64,000 bases of DNA from NCBI RefSeq assembly GCF_037892195.1, contig NZ_JATACI010000005.1, forward strand, positions 56,859-120,858. Reading direction: 5' to 3'. Shown here in pieces: positions 10,443 through 19,392 of the stretch (positions within the stretch are counted from its first letter, which is position 1; each line of letters opens with the position of its first letter). Source of the DNA: Yoonia sp. GPGPB17 (GTDB lineage Bacteria > Pseudomonadota > Alphaproteobacteria > Rhodobacterales > Rhodobacteraceae). The notes beneath the pieces were generated by a model. That model was not told the origin of the DNA. It worked only from the letters and a program-made list of their open reading frames with translations, and did no database searches. A program made the position numbers and the translations under genes.

Positions 10443-10924
10443 TTACCTGTCCGGGAAATACGCCTGGCCAGGGCAAGGAGGATCAGCAGAAATACCCCAA
10501 CGAGCGAAAACAAGAACATGTTAGAATCCAAGCCGAGCACAGTTTGCGCATAGCCATTTTCATCGACCAACGCCCCGCCGTATGTCGGACCGAAAACCAT
10601 CGCGACCCAGAAGCCCGCCAAAAAGATCAGGCCAAAGGCGATGGGTAGAAACACGTCGTCGCGCACCCAAATCAGAAACAGTGCAATCAAAGCGATGCCT
10701 GCGGCGAAAGCGAGGAACCAAGCGCCGTGAAAACGGGCGTGTTCGCTCCACAATGGGTTGAACAGGTGGGTCTCGTTCAGGTCGGCGATCGCAGGAACTA
10801 ACCCATAGAAGACGGTGATGACGGTGACGGCTATCTTTAGGAAGATTTTCAAAACGGGTTGGCTCTTTTGTTCTGTTGAAACTGCCTTCGGGTTCCTAAG
10901 CCTGCTGACGTCAAAAACCCGCAT
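10439..10924 (-). CDS. Four-helix membrane protein, function unknown
   Basis: The 161-residue product has about four hydrophobic segments after a polar N-terminus and a conserved-looking block FNPLWSEHARFHGAW near residue 56. I do not recognise a named function. The annotated start overlaps the SDR gene by 14 bases; an internal TTG at about 10849 is an alternative start. Its stop overlaps the HXXEE gene start in an ATGA arrangement, indicating translational coupling. Confidence 0.6.
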   Translation of the reverse strand: MRVFDVSRLRNPKAVSTEQKSQPVLKIFLKIAVTVITVFYGLVPAIADLNETHLFNPLWSEHARFHGAWFLAFAAGIALIALFLIWVRDDVFLPIAFGLIFLAGFWVAMVFGPTYGGALVDENGYAQTVLGLDSNMFLFSLVGVFLLILLALARRISRTGK

Positions 10925-11765
10925 CTTCTGTCAGCTTCGCTATCAGCTTGGCTTGAACACTGACGTCCTGAGCGAGGCTTGGGAGAGGCTTCACCTTGCC
11001 ATTAGTGATGTAGATGCCGGTTTGGCTGCGATAGCTGTCCGTTTGAGCCGCATAGATCATTTTCGCCGCTTGTTTATCCGGAGACTTGAAGAGCAGCGGC
11101 ACAAGCAATTTCAAAATGCCTGGCATCGCATCGCTGGTTTTAGTCATCGGGGTCACGACCGGACCTGGGCAAACAGATCTGATCATGATCCCCTCGACCT
11201 CCAATTCGGATGCCATCGCGGTTCCCATGGTCGTCAGCGCCAATTTAGTTGTCGCATAGGCTCCCGTAAGACCGCCGATGTCCATGGGATCCGACAGGGT
11301 GGCGGTGTCGAGAGACTTCGCCGCGTTGTGGGCTGAAGAGGTTGTGTTAACTATCATGGATTTCGCACCAGCGTCTTGGTTCCGCAGGGCCGGGCGCAAC
11401 CCTTGTGTAATGACGTACGGGGCCAAGGTGTTGACGGCATAGTTGGACTCATGACCTTGCACGCTCATCACCCGCTCCGAGGTCAGAACGCCTGAGTTGT
11501 TGAAGAGCAGGTCGAGCTTGGGATGCATGCTAACAATGGTCTGGGCCGCAGCTTTGATCTGCTCGACATCCATCAAATCTGCGGTAACGGTATCCACTTC
11601 GATACTCGGATGGTCCGCTTGTAGGTCCGCCTTTTGCGCCTGCGCTTTGGTGTCATTCCGGTTGACTAGAACAAGGTGCCAACCGGATGCAGCGAGCTGG
11701 TCAGCGATTGCCCCACCAATGCCGCCCGTTGATCCTGTGATGACTGCAATCCATTTCTCATCCAT
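10911..11765 (-). CDS. Short-chain dehydrogenase/reductase
   Basis: A classical SDR of 284 residues. The N-terminus has the cofactor motif TGSTGGIGGAIA, followed by NNSG (in place of the usual NNAG) near residue 90, a serine-rich strand (VNTTSSAHN) and the catalytic YATTK pair near residue 170. A substrate cannot be inferred. It is the first gene of a three-gene minus-strand operon with two membrane proteins and lies downstream of the interrupted FMN reductase gene. Confidence 0.8.
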   Translation of the reverse strand: MDEKWIAVITGSTGGIGGAIADQLAASGWHLVLVNRNDTKAQAQKADLQADHPSIEVDTVTADLMDVEQIKAAAQTIVSMHPKLDLLFNNSGVLTSERVMSVQGHESNYAVNTLAPYVITQGLRPALRNQDAGAKSMIVNTTSSAHNAAKSLDTATLSDPMDIGGLTGAYATTKLALTTMGTAMASELEVEGIMIRSVCPGPVVTPMTKTSDAMPGILKLLVPLLFKSPDKQAAKMIYAAQTDSYRSQTGIYITNGKVKPLPSLAQDVSVQAKLIAKLTEDAGF

Positions 11766-11795
11766 GGCGTTTTTCCTTTTTATTAGCGTCGAAGA

Positions 11796-12330
11796 TCAAG
11801 CCAGCAGGCCAGCGACAGCTTGTTCGATGCCGTCGCGGTCTTCGTCACGGATGAGCGTGCTGCCGTCCCAAGCATCGGCCCAGTTTCCAACCCCGTATTT
11901 GCCTTTGATATCCATGCCAAAGAACGGCGCGGTATACTCTTGCGTCTGCAGGACATTTGCGCCAAGCCCGGCGTCCGGGGCTTGCTGCCAAAAGAACGAA
12001 CGGCTTGTCCTGCCAGACCTTCTGGTCGATCCGGCTCATCCAGTCGTAGATGTTCTTCCAGGCCGCAGTGACAAAGCCGTTGTATTCGGCGAATGAAACG
12101 ATAAGCGCGTCGGCAGTTCCAATCTCATTAAAGAGCCTTTGCGCCAGCGGATGTATCCCATCGGCGTTTTGCCGTTCCGGGGAATAAATTGGCATTTCAT
12201 AGTCGTTGATATCGACGAACGTCACTTCCGCGGGCGGATGCAGTGCTTGGAGCCGCTGTGCTGCATAGCCGACCAATGCTCGGTTTATGGATGTGGTGCT
12301 GTTTGATGCAGCGAACGCGAGAACTTTCAT
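11796..12330 (-). pseudogene. NADPH-dependent FMN reductase, frameshifted
   Basis: The protein begins MKVLAFAASNSTTSINRALV, the flavodoxin-like start of the NADPH-dependent FMN reductase family, and continues through AEYNGFVTAAWKNIYDWMSR. At about 11968 the frame is lost after LLAASPGR. The neighbouring frame carries the rest (GANVLQTQEYTAPFFGMD) and stops at 11796. A single extra C in the sequence CGCCGGGC explains it. The intact protein would be about 177 residues. It is transcribed divergently from the LysR gene at 12476, its probable regulator. Confidence 0.75.
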
Positions 12331-12475
12331 TGTGGATCCTTTACCTAATGGCGCGCAGCTTATCTTTCAGCTGCGTCGCCTCAATGTCCTAATAAGCGCA
12401 TTGGCTGCGCATTTTTGCGAAATTGAGAGACTTAACTTGCAGAGTTGGATGCATAAATGCGACCCTGAGAGGCGC

Positions 12476-13342
12476 ATGATGGATCTTTGGACCGAAATAT
12501 ATACAGCCTATCGCTTGGCGACGGCGGGTACAGTCAGCAAGGCTGCGTTGGAGCTGGGTGTGCACCGCGCCACGGTCAATCGCCACATCGACGCGCTTGA
12601 AGCCGCACTTGGGACGCGTCTGTTTTTGCGTCATCGCCGGGGGTACGAGTTGACCGATGCGGGACAAGAGTTTCTGGCCGTGGCGGAGCGTTCCCACGAA
12701 ATGCTCGAGGACTTTTTTGCACGTATGCACGTCCAAAAGGCCGATGTGGCCGGAGAGGTCATTGTCACCACGCTCTTTCCGCTCACAGATTTTATCCTGC
12801 CAGCCATTTTGGACTTTCGGCGTCGTCACCCAAGGACCCGGGTCACGGTCACGACCGGAAACAAACTTCTGAGTTTGGAGCGCGCCGAGGCGCATGTGGC
12901 GTTGCGGGTGGGCGCCAAGCCGACGCATGACGATTATGTGGTTCAACCCTTTTGCACGCTGGATTTCGCGCTCTTCGCGAATCCCGATTACATCGAGCAG
13001 TATGGGAGGCCGGATTTGCTGGATCTTTCGGGTCATTGGTTCGTTGGCAATCCGGTGCAAGACAGTGCCGCCCCTTTTGAGGCGTGGCTGGCTAAGAACA
13101 TAAACCCCGAACAAATCGTCCTGAAATCAAGCAACGCAAAGGTCCTCGAAACCGCTGTGCGCGATGGGGCCGGAATTGGCTTTATTCCAGTATCGGTTGC
13201 TGAACGTGCGGGTGGATTGGAGCAAGTTTCACCCGCGCTTCCTGAATGGACGGTCAAGAGCTGGCTGGTGACCCATGTTGATGTGCACCGCTCGGACAAA
13301 GTCCAAGCGATGCTCACCCATCTGAAGTCGATCCTCACTTAA
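12476..13342 (+). CDS. LysR-family transcriptional regulator
   Basis: From the ATG at 12476, which has GAGAGG four bases upstream, the protein is 288 residues. The N-terminal winged helix contains AGTVSKAALELGVHRATVNRHIDALE (quoted in part: VHRATVNRHID), and the rest is a periplasmic-binding-protein-like effector domain. The longer open frame to 12287 would overlap the divergent FMN reductase gene and is not preferred. The 145-base intergenic region probably holds operators for both genes. Its stop codon TAA is shared, in reverse, with the end of the convergent gene at 13339. Confidence 0.8.
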   Translation: MMDLWTEIYTAYRLATAGTVSKAALELGVHRATVNRHIDALEAALGTRLFLRHRRGYELTDAGQEFLAVAERSHEMLEDFFARMHVQKADVAGEVIVTTLFPLTDFILPAILDFRRRHPRTRVTVTTGNKLLSLERAEAHVALRVGAKPTHDDYVVQPFCTLDFALFANPDYIEQYGRPDLLDLSGHWFVGNPVQDSAAPFEAWLAKNINPEQIVLKSSNAKVLETAVRDGAGIGFIPVSVAERAGGLEQVSPALPEWTVKSWLVTHVDVHRSDKVQAMLTHLKSILT

Positions 13343-14142
13343 GCCCCCGGCCGGAACGGCAGGCGAGCCAGCCAAGGTTCTGGTGCCTGACCAGAAGGAC
13401 GGTCGAAGAGAACACCAGGTCGGTTACCGGCCAAGTCTTCCAAGCTGTCTTCGATTGTCAGGCTGTACGTTTCCGCCTTCCAAGCCGCGCGCGGTATGAA
13501 TTCCCAGCCTGCTTCGTTGGGACTCAATCCGATTTGCCCAGGGACAATCGATCCTGCGGCATCAAGTACGCGTAGCCGAAACGCGAGAGACAGGTGGTCG
13601 TGTGGACTGCCAAGATTGACCCTTAAAGTGTCGCGCGACCCAAGCGTTGGTGTATTCAGCACCCACTCGCCGGGATCTGGTGGATCCAAGTCTGGCGGTC
13701 CCACCTGAAACGCAACGGTCGTGTTTTGGCCCAACACACAGCCCTCGACGTCCATCGACCCACCTGAAACTTCAAGCGTGTAAGAGTGACCAGACCTAAG
13801 AGCACGACCCATGGCCTCGTTCGCTTCCAATCCTGTTTTCACACGGCCTGGGTCCATCAACACCGTCAGGCGGCGGCGGTCTTGGGACCAAAGGTCTTCT
13901 CTCGTGGGAAGGAACACCCCATCCATTGGCGTGCCATCGGCGTCGAACAAACGAATGTCTGATAACCCAGCGGACGCCGCCATGGTGCGGGGATAGTAGA
14001 CGTACACGCGCAACAAGTTTTCTGGCAAAACCTGTGCCGTGGGGTAGATGTCCACGCGTCCAGCCTCCGGCGCGGGGCATGACGCAACTGCAGTCGTCGC
14101 CCCGCCAAACAGGGCGACGACGAGGCCAAATCGAAACGTCAC
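13339..14142 (-). CDS. Secreted protein of unknown function
   Basis: A 267-residue protein with a Sec signal peptide (MTFRFGLVVALFGGATTAVAS, cleavage near residue 20). The mature part is beta-rich and reads like one or two Ig-like domains; two cysteines (near 22 and 132) could form a disulfide. The start overlaps the stop of the upstream secreted protein at 14139 in an ATGA arrangement, so the two are co-translated and probably work together outside the inner membrane. No family recognised. Confidence 0.6.
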   Translation of the reverse strand: MTFRFGLVVALFGGATTAVASCPAPEAGRVDIYPTAQVLPENLLRVYVYYPRTMAASAGLSDIRLFDADGTPMDGVFLPTREDLWSQDRRRLTVLMDPGRVKTGLEANEAMGRALRSGHSYTLEVSGGSMDVEGCVLGQNTTVAFQVGPPDLDPPDPGEWVLNTPTLGSRDTLRVNLGSPHDHLSLAFRLRVLDAAGSIVPGQIGLSPNEAGWEFIPRAAWKAETYSLTIEDSLEDLAGNRPGVLFDRPSGQAPEPWLARLPFRPGA

Positions 14143-15383
14143 TGGCGAACTTGCCCTGGAAAGCCTTCGTCCACTTTCAGCATGTTCTGGAACATGCGGA
14201 CGCCGGACGACATTTCATCGTCGGCATAGGCGTAGTCCGGGAAGTTATACTCGCTGATAAAGTCGCTCAGACGGAAGAACGACCCCTTGCGGAACGACAC
14301 AAGCTCCATGGCGCCAGTGTCCAGATCGCGGCGCAATGCGAGCAGAAATTGACCATCTTGGTCCGCCATATGCACGACACCTGACAGCGGCAGTGGCACG
14401 GTTTGCACACCCGATGTAGCCCCCAGATAAGGGACTGGTTCCGCAATGCCGGGACCCGACGCTGCACCCGTCAGGTTTTCTAATGTGATCAGATCCGCGT
14501 CCATTTCGCGGTTCACCACCAACACATAGTTAGAAACCTCGCCCTGAAAGTTGGCGGCCGAGAACGAAATCACATCAAGAGGCGTGTTGCCGTAGCCAAG
14601 TTCCGCGATCGTTTTGCCGGTTACATGGGCGCCATCGGCCAAATCACCTACTGGGATCGTTACCAGCGGCGTACAGGTATAGGCTGCAACGGCGGTTGAT
14701 GTGCCGTCAATGTCCACAACGGCCATAGCCCGGATTGGGGCTCGCGTTTCGTTTTGGTTATGTGCGGCATGATAGATTTCGATGCTGGTGGACGTGGCGC
14801 TGCCGTCAAAGGGAAACGGCACCCGGCGCAGGGTCGATGCAAACTCCCCCGTTGAAACACCCGACACGAAAAGCTCGCCGTTGGCGTAGTCCAGGTCTGT
14901 GAACGTCAAAGACGGCGCGGGAATATCGCGCCAGAAGGTAACACCCGCATCCGCGGTGTTCTGAAGTGTGAACTTGGAAGACGGGTATGCGTCTAGGTCC
15001 AGCACGCGCACGCTGCCATCGCGAGTAATGGCAAAAATTGCACCCGTTTCGACGCCATTGACGGTGGTAGTCGCAGATACGAACGCCTCTCGCGTTGCTG
15101 GGTGTACGGCCAAATCGCTGTAAATAACGCGACCGATGGCACCCATCGCATCGGCCACCAGTTTATCGACGTCGAGAAGGTTGAATGCAGTATCTTGTTC
15201 AGGGGCCTCCCCACGAGACGGCAGGGTATAGGCGTGGATTGCGCCACTGGCGGAATCTGCAACAAAAAGAGTATTGTCAGGTCCGAATTCAAGAATGCCG
15301 AAGGATTGAGGCATGTCAGCTACCGCGGCACCTGCGGTCAACGCCAAGGCAGCAACGGCTAAAAGGGATTTACGTAAGTACAT
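14139..15383 (-). CDS. Secreted beta-propeller-like protein
   Basis: A 414-residue exported protein with a signal peptide ending AGAAVA-DMPQ. The mature part has repeated blade-like segments (FGILEFGPDNTLFVADSASG, DLAVHPATREAFVSAT, FTDLDYANGELFVSG) typical of beta-propellers. No catalytic motif was recognised. It is coupled to the smaller secreted protein downstream. The pair could form a periplasmic complex, but this is inference from the gene order only. Confidence 0.65.
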   Translation of the reverse strand: MYLRKSLLAVAALALTAGAAVADMPQSFGILEFGPDNTLFVADSASGAIHAYTLPSRGEAPEQDTAFNLLDVDKLVADAMGAIGRVIYSDLAVHPATREAFVSATTTVNGVETGAIFAITRDGSVRVLDLDAYPSSKFTLQNTADAGVTFWRDIPAPSLTFTDLDYANGELFVSGVSTGEFASTLRRVPFPFDGSATSTSIEIYHAAHNQNETRAPIRAMAVVDIDGTSTAVAAYTCTPLVTIPVGDLADGAHVTGKTIAELGYGNTPLDVISFSAANFQGEVSNYVLVVNREMDADLITLENLTGAASGPGIAEPVPYLGATSGVQTVPLPLSGVVHMADQDGQFLLALRRDLDTGAMELVSFRKGSFFRLSDFISEYNFPDYAYADDEMSSGVRMFQNMLKVDEGFPGQVRQ

Positions 15384-15473
15384 ATTGGGCTCCTCGTGTG
15401 ATGGGGTGGAGATCGCAGATTGCGGATCGCGGTGCAGAGATGAGAAACGCTGCGCGTGTGCGAGACAACAGGC

Positions 15474-15500
15474 CCAAACGCGCAGCGGATGCGCGTTTGG
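15474..15500. terminator. Stem-loop downstream of DoxX gene
   Basis: CCAAACGCGCA and TGCGCGTTTGG form a perfect 11-base stem around a 5-base loop (GCGGA). It lies 27-53 bases after the DoxX stop on the minus strand and before the start of the secreted-protein pair. No uridine run follows, so it may be a factor-assisted terminator or a transcript-stabilising hairpin. Confidence 0.5.
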
Positions 15501-15526
15501 AGACGTAAGCCTTCAGGCTCGATGCA

Positions 15527-15894
15527 TCAGACAAAGCCCAGCCGGGCCATAAAGAGAGCGAGCCTCGCGCGGTCGATCCAAAACATAACGCCGCAAAGGA
15601 CAGCCAGGACGAGTGCCGGAACCGCAGATGGGCCGATAACAAAGACGTGGAAAAGCGCCCCGCAGACCATCGTTGCAAAGAGCATGCTACTCCCCAGAAC
15701 ACTTAGAGCAGGGACCCAGAGCATTGTTGCGGCCCCCAGTTCCACAAATGCCGTGAGGTAGCGGAACCATTGTCCCCAGCCAATCGCGTCGAAGGTCTCG
15801 ACCATCATGCCGAAGCCGATCAATTTCGCGCCGCCGCATGGGCTACAAAAATCACGGTGACAAGCACCCGAAGTGCCATGAAAACGTAGGGCAT
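15527..15894 (-). pseudogene. DoxX-family membrane protein, frameshifted
   Basis: The gene starts at ATG 15894 (MPYVFMALRVLVTVIFVAHA) and continues, after loss of one base in an A-run near 15825, as LIGFGMMVETFDAIGWGQWFRYL to the stop at 15527. Joined, this is a 122-residue four-helix DoxX-like protein. The ATG lies nine bases after the stop of the hydrolase gene, so the two are in one operon. The lesion is a homopolymer change and may be a consensus error. Confidence 0.7.
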
Positions 15895-15902
15895 CGGCGA
15901 CC

Positions 15903-17029
15903 TCAATTCTTCGCGGGAAACTGGAAGTTCACCGGGTGCGAGAAGACCATGTCTGGTCGGTTGGCATTGCCGCTGGTGAAAAGCTCTCGGGCAAGGTCCG
16001 CCACCATGTGGGGATCTTCTGCGTGCAGGAAGTGGTTCGCCGCGACCAAGGCAACACGGGCATCTGGCAGCAGATTCTGCCGATGTCATGTACTCTTCCG
16101 CCTTTTGTCCGGGGTCGTCTGTGCCCTGGACCAAAAGGACCGGCATCGTCATCTTTGGAATGACGTTTTCCATCCTGAACGCGAGCTCGATGTCAAAGCT
16201 GGTGCCCTGAAAGGTCCGCGCGGCCGCCTCTGGGGTACCAGGAAAGCCGAACTCCCAATTCAGGCGCTGAAGAAACCGCTCTGGAAAGTGAACGGAACCA
16301 TAATTGCTCGAATAGGCTGTGCCAGCGAGGTTTTCTTGGCTTTGAAACTCAACCGAAGCCATCGCGGCGTGAGGGGGGCGCGGCAAACCGTGCGGCTTGT
16401 CGAAAGACTGCTGCATGCGGACATAGGCCGAAACACGGTTGCTCATGTCGTCTATCGCGAGGAGGTTTTCGCTGACAATCGTGCCTCGATCGTGGCTGAT
16501 TAAATTGAATGCCTTGACCCCAATTTTGTCGAGCAAAGCCACCAGACTCCCTGCTGCGCCTGCATAACTCACGTCGATCTCAGGGCCTTTGTCGGACTGA
16601 CCATAGCCCAGCACATCAACCGCAATCACGTAGTACTCATCTGATAGGAGAGCCATGACCTCGGCGTTGGCCCACCATGTGTCGGGGTAGCCATGGACCA
16701 TCAGCACGACCTCATCCGCCGGGTCACCCGCAGTCACGAAGTGCCAGACCGGCCCATCCGCTTCCACAAACCAATGCGTACCAAACGTGCCAAACCCGAG
16801 GTACTCGATTTCGCCATGTTGGCTTACCTTCAGAGTTTGCGGAGTGGCTTCAGGATAGCGGCTGTTCTCATCGGCAATCCGCGCCAGGGGATAAGGTTTG
16901 TACGAGAACTCCTCCCAGGTTAGCTCGTCCCCCTCGGCGATGGCTGAGCTAAGCCACAGAGAGACTCATGAGCAGGGCAACTGCAGTTCCAGTGAACGTT
17001 TGTCTGAAAAATCGGCGGTTCGCGGACAT
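15903..17029 (-). pseudogene. Secreted alpha/beta-hydrolase, two frameshifts
   Basis: From ATG 17029, preceded by AAGGAG, the frame encodes a signal peptide (MSANRRFFRQTFTGTAVALL). It breaks at GCTTAGC (16948-16954), resumes as SSAIAEGDELTWEEF, and reads through the hydrolase core VVLMVHGYPDTWW. The nucleophile elbow reads ISHDRGT, so aspartate is the nucleophile, as in epoxide hydrolases and dehalogenases. A second break near 16075 shifts to LLPDARVALVAANHFLHAEDP, which supplies the catalytic histidine and ends at 15903. It forms an operon with DoxX and is divergent from a LysR regulator. Confidence 0.75.
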
Positions 17030-17120
17030 CGATCATCTCCTTGCTTTTGGGTGGACACAATCAAGTTAGCGACAACTTCAATAATTGATCCAATTGATAT
17101 TTCCTATAGACCCCATTGCT

Positions 17121-18047
17121 ATGAGGAATGTTCGGAATACCGATTTAAACCTGCTTGTGGTGTTTGACGCCGTCATGGCTGAGCGCAGCGTGACCAAAGC
17201 CGGAGAACGGATTGGCCTTGCGCAACCCTCGATGAGCAATGCACTTTCTCGGCTCCGCGCCCTCTTTGACGATGATCTCTTTGTGCGAACACCCAGAGGT
17301 ATGATGCCGACACAGGTCGCGCTAGATGCCGCAGATCACGTGCGGGCCGCAATCATCGCAGCGGAAGATGCGATCAGCGTTGCGACGGCTTTCGATCCTC
17401 GGACACACGAAGGCAAGATTACGCTTCTCACGAGCGATTTGATGGAGTTAACGGTGGTGCCGGATATTGTCCGCGCGCTACGCAATCTGGCGGCAGGCAT
17501 CCGTCTTAAAACACTTGGACTGGTCCGAGGTCAGATTGCCGACGAGTTGGATGCTGGGCACGCAGACGTGGCGCTTTCCCCGATTTCCAACACTCCGACG
17601 CGGTTTCATCATCAGGTCCTGTGTGAGGAGCCCTTTGCAGGCATCGCAAGGTTCGATCATCCCATCTTGGATGGACCTGTCACACTCGACAGCTTCTTAG
17701 CGCATAAACACGCTCTTCTTTCCCACCGATCAGATGGAAAAGGCATTATTGATGAGGTGTTGGCGTCCAAGGGCCTGACCCGCGATGTGGCGGTAAGCGT
17801 GTCCAACTTTGCGACGCTCCCACCACTTGTTGTGGAGACAAATGTAATTGCGGTCTTGCCGCGGCGTTTAGCAGCGAAGGCGGACAAGGAGCTTCCGGTC
17901 ACAATGCTCGAACTGCCGTTTGAGGTGCCAACAGTCCAGTCGAAGCTGATTTGGGGGCGCTCTGCAGACCGATCGGCTATTCAGACTTGGTTCAGAAGAC
18001 TTGTCGCCGATATTGTTGTCGGCGATGGCAGCGAACGGCGGCTCTAG
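17121..18047 (+). CDS. LysR-family transcriptional regulator (NodD-like)
   Basis: The protein starts at MRNVRNTDLNLLVVFDAVM; the open frame extends to 17085 but the internal ATG at 17121 matches the usual start of this subfamily. The helix-turn-helix (AERIGLAQPSMSNALSRLR-like, residues 25-45) and a 220-residue effector domain are present, total 308 residues. It is divergent from the hydrolase-DoxX operon, which is its probable target, with a 90-base AT-rich intergenic region between them. Confidence 0.8.
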   Translation: MRNVRNTDLNLLVVFDAVMAERSVTKAGERIGLAQPSMSNALSRLRALFDDDLFVRTPRGMMPTQVALDAADHVRAAIIAAEDAISVATAFDPRTHEGKITLLTSDLMELTVVPDIVRALRNLAAGIRLKTLGLVRGQIADELDAGHADVALSPISNTPTRFHHQVLCEEPFAGIARFDHPILDGPVTLDSFLAHKHALLSHRSDGKGIIDEVLASKGLTRDVAVSVSNFATLPPLVVETNVIAVLPRRLAAKADKELPVTMLELPFEVPTVQSKLIWGRSADRSAIQTWFRRLVADIVVGDGSERRL

Positions 18048-18180
18048 CGGGGCTGCGCCGCAGCATTGAGAGAGACGGGCGAACGTCCGGTCAGGGCCGC
18101 TCGTGCAAAGGCCAATGGCGGCTTTACGCGTTTCACTGCCTTTTGAACACGGCGCAGCATTTTGAGGTGCCCCTAGTTTC

Positions 18181-19059
18181 CTAGACATCTGCCTTCTTCA
18201 GTTTGCGCTGTCTGTTCTCATAGTCATCGGGCGACAGCATGCCGTTGTTCGTGTGCTTGCGCTTCGGGTTGTAGAACAGCTCGATGTACTCAAAGACGTT
18301 TTGCAGCGCGTCCTCACGTGTCCGGTTTTTCCGGCGCCTGACCTTTTCCCGCTTCAGAAGTTGAAAGAAGCTCTCAGCGAGAGCGTTGTCGTGGCAGTTG
18401 GCTCGACGGCTCATCGAATGTTCGAGATTGTGCTCGCGCAGGAATGCGGCCCATTCACGGCTGGCGAACTGGGCTCCTTGATCAGAATGGATCAGTAGGC
18501 CAGGCCCGGGCTTTCTTCGCCAGATTGCCATCAACAACGCCTGCACGGCGAGTTCTGATGTCTGGCGAGATTGGACAGCCCAACCGACAACACGCCTTGA
18601 GAACAGGTCGATGACCGCGCAGAGATACGCGAACCCTTCGTGTGTTCGCAAATACGTAATGTCCGTCACCCAAACGCGATCCGGTGCATCGACACCAAAT
18701 TGTCGATCCAGCGAATTGTCCACAACGACCGAGGGCTTGCCGCCATAGACGCCAGGCTTTTTCTTGTATCCGATCTGCGTTTGAATGCCTGCAATCCGAG
18801 CCAGACGTGCGACACGGTTCTCTGAGACGGCCTCGCCCATATCGATTAGGTCGTCATAGATTTTGCGATAGCCATAGACCTTGCCGCTGTCTTTCCAGGC
18901 CTTCTTCACCAGCTTGATCTAACGCCGATCTTCCTGTGCACGCAGGCTTAACGGTTCTTTAACCCATGCATAGAAACCACTGGGATGAACCCTCAGCACT
19001 CTGCAGAGAACACGGAAAGGATGCAACTCGCGATGCGCGTCGATGAACGCGTACCTCAC
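18181..19059 (-). pseudogene. IS3 orfB transposase, interrupted by an amber codon
   Basis: OrfB reads from GTG 19059 as VRYAFIDAHRELHPFRVLCR, meets an in-frame TAG at 18919-18921 (AQEDRR-stop-IKLVKKAW), and continues as a full integrase core. The DDE residues are visible: D in VWVTDITYLRT, D in IHSDQGAQFAS and E in NALAESFFQLL. The TAG sits where glutamine fits, so CAG to TAG is likely. The element is probably inactive unless the stop is suppressed. Confidence 0.8.
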
Positions 19060-19331
19060 TTTGCATCCCTGGCGAAGTACGCGGTGGCCTTTTTTAAGAT
19101 GTCGCGCTCCTCGGTCACGCGCGCCAGTTCTTTCTTGAGCCGCCTGACCTCTTCTGCCTGATCAGTCACGCGCTGTGGCTTCGAAAACTGCGCCATCCAA
19201 GTGTACAAAGACTTGGTGCTGATTCCGAGCCGTTCAGCCATGTCTTTGACCGAATAGCCGCGCTGCGTGACCTGCGCCACCGCGTCGATCTTGAACGCAT
19301 TTGAATAGCGAATTTGCCCTGACACTTGCAT
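19056..19331 (-). CDS. IS3 orfA
   Basis: A 91-residue protein with an N-terminal helix-turn-helix (GYSVKDMAERLGISTKSLYTW) and a C-terminal leucine-zipper-like coiled coil (EEVRRLKKELARVTEERDILKKA). It is the DNA-binding OrfA of IS3 elements. It overlaps orfB by a few bases, consistent with production of a fusion transposase by -1 frameshifting. Confidence 0.85.
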   Translation of the reverse strand: MQVSGQIRYSNAFKIDAVAQVTQRGYSVKDMAERLGISTKSLYTWMAQFSKPQRVTDQAEEVRRLKKELARVTEERDILKKATAYFARDAK

Positions 19332-19392
19332 CGTCCTTTGCTTCCAAAATTACCAAGCAAAGCGTCTACAAATCTAGAGGCACCTCATTTTG

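Larger units (their letters stand above)
18163..19387 (-). mobile_element. IS3-family insertion sequence with inverted repeats
   Basis: The element is bounded by imperfect inverted repeats TGAGGTGCCCCTAG (18163-18176) and CTAGAGGCACCTCA (19374-19387), and flanked by TTT on both sides, a possible 3-base target duplication. It holds orfA and orfB on the minus strand. The right end lies only five bases from the left inverted repeat of the IS1182 element. Confidence 0.85.

Noticed and set aside
12287..12475. N-terminal extension of the LysR protein to 12287
   Set aside because: It would overlap the divergent FMN reductase gene; the ATG at 12476 has a good ribosome-binding site and matches the family start.
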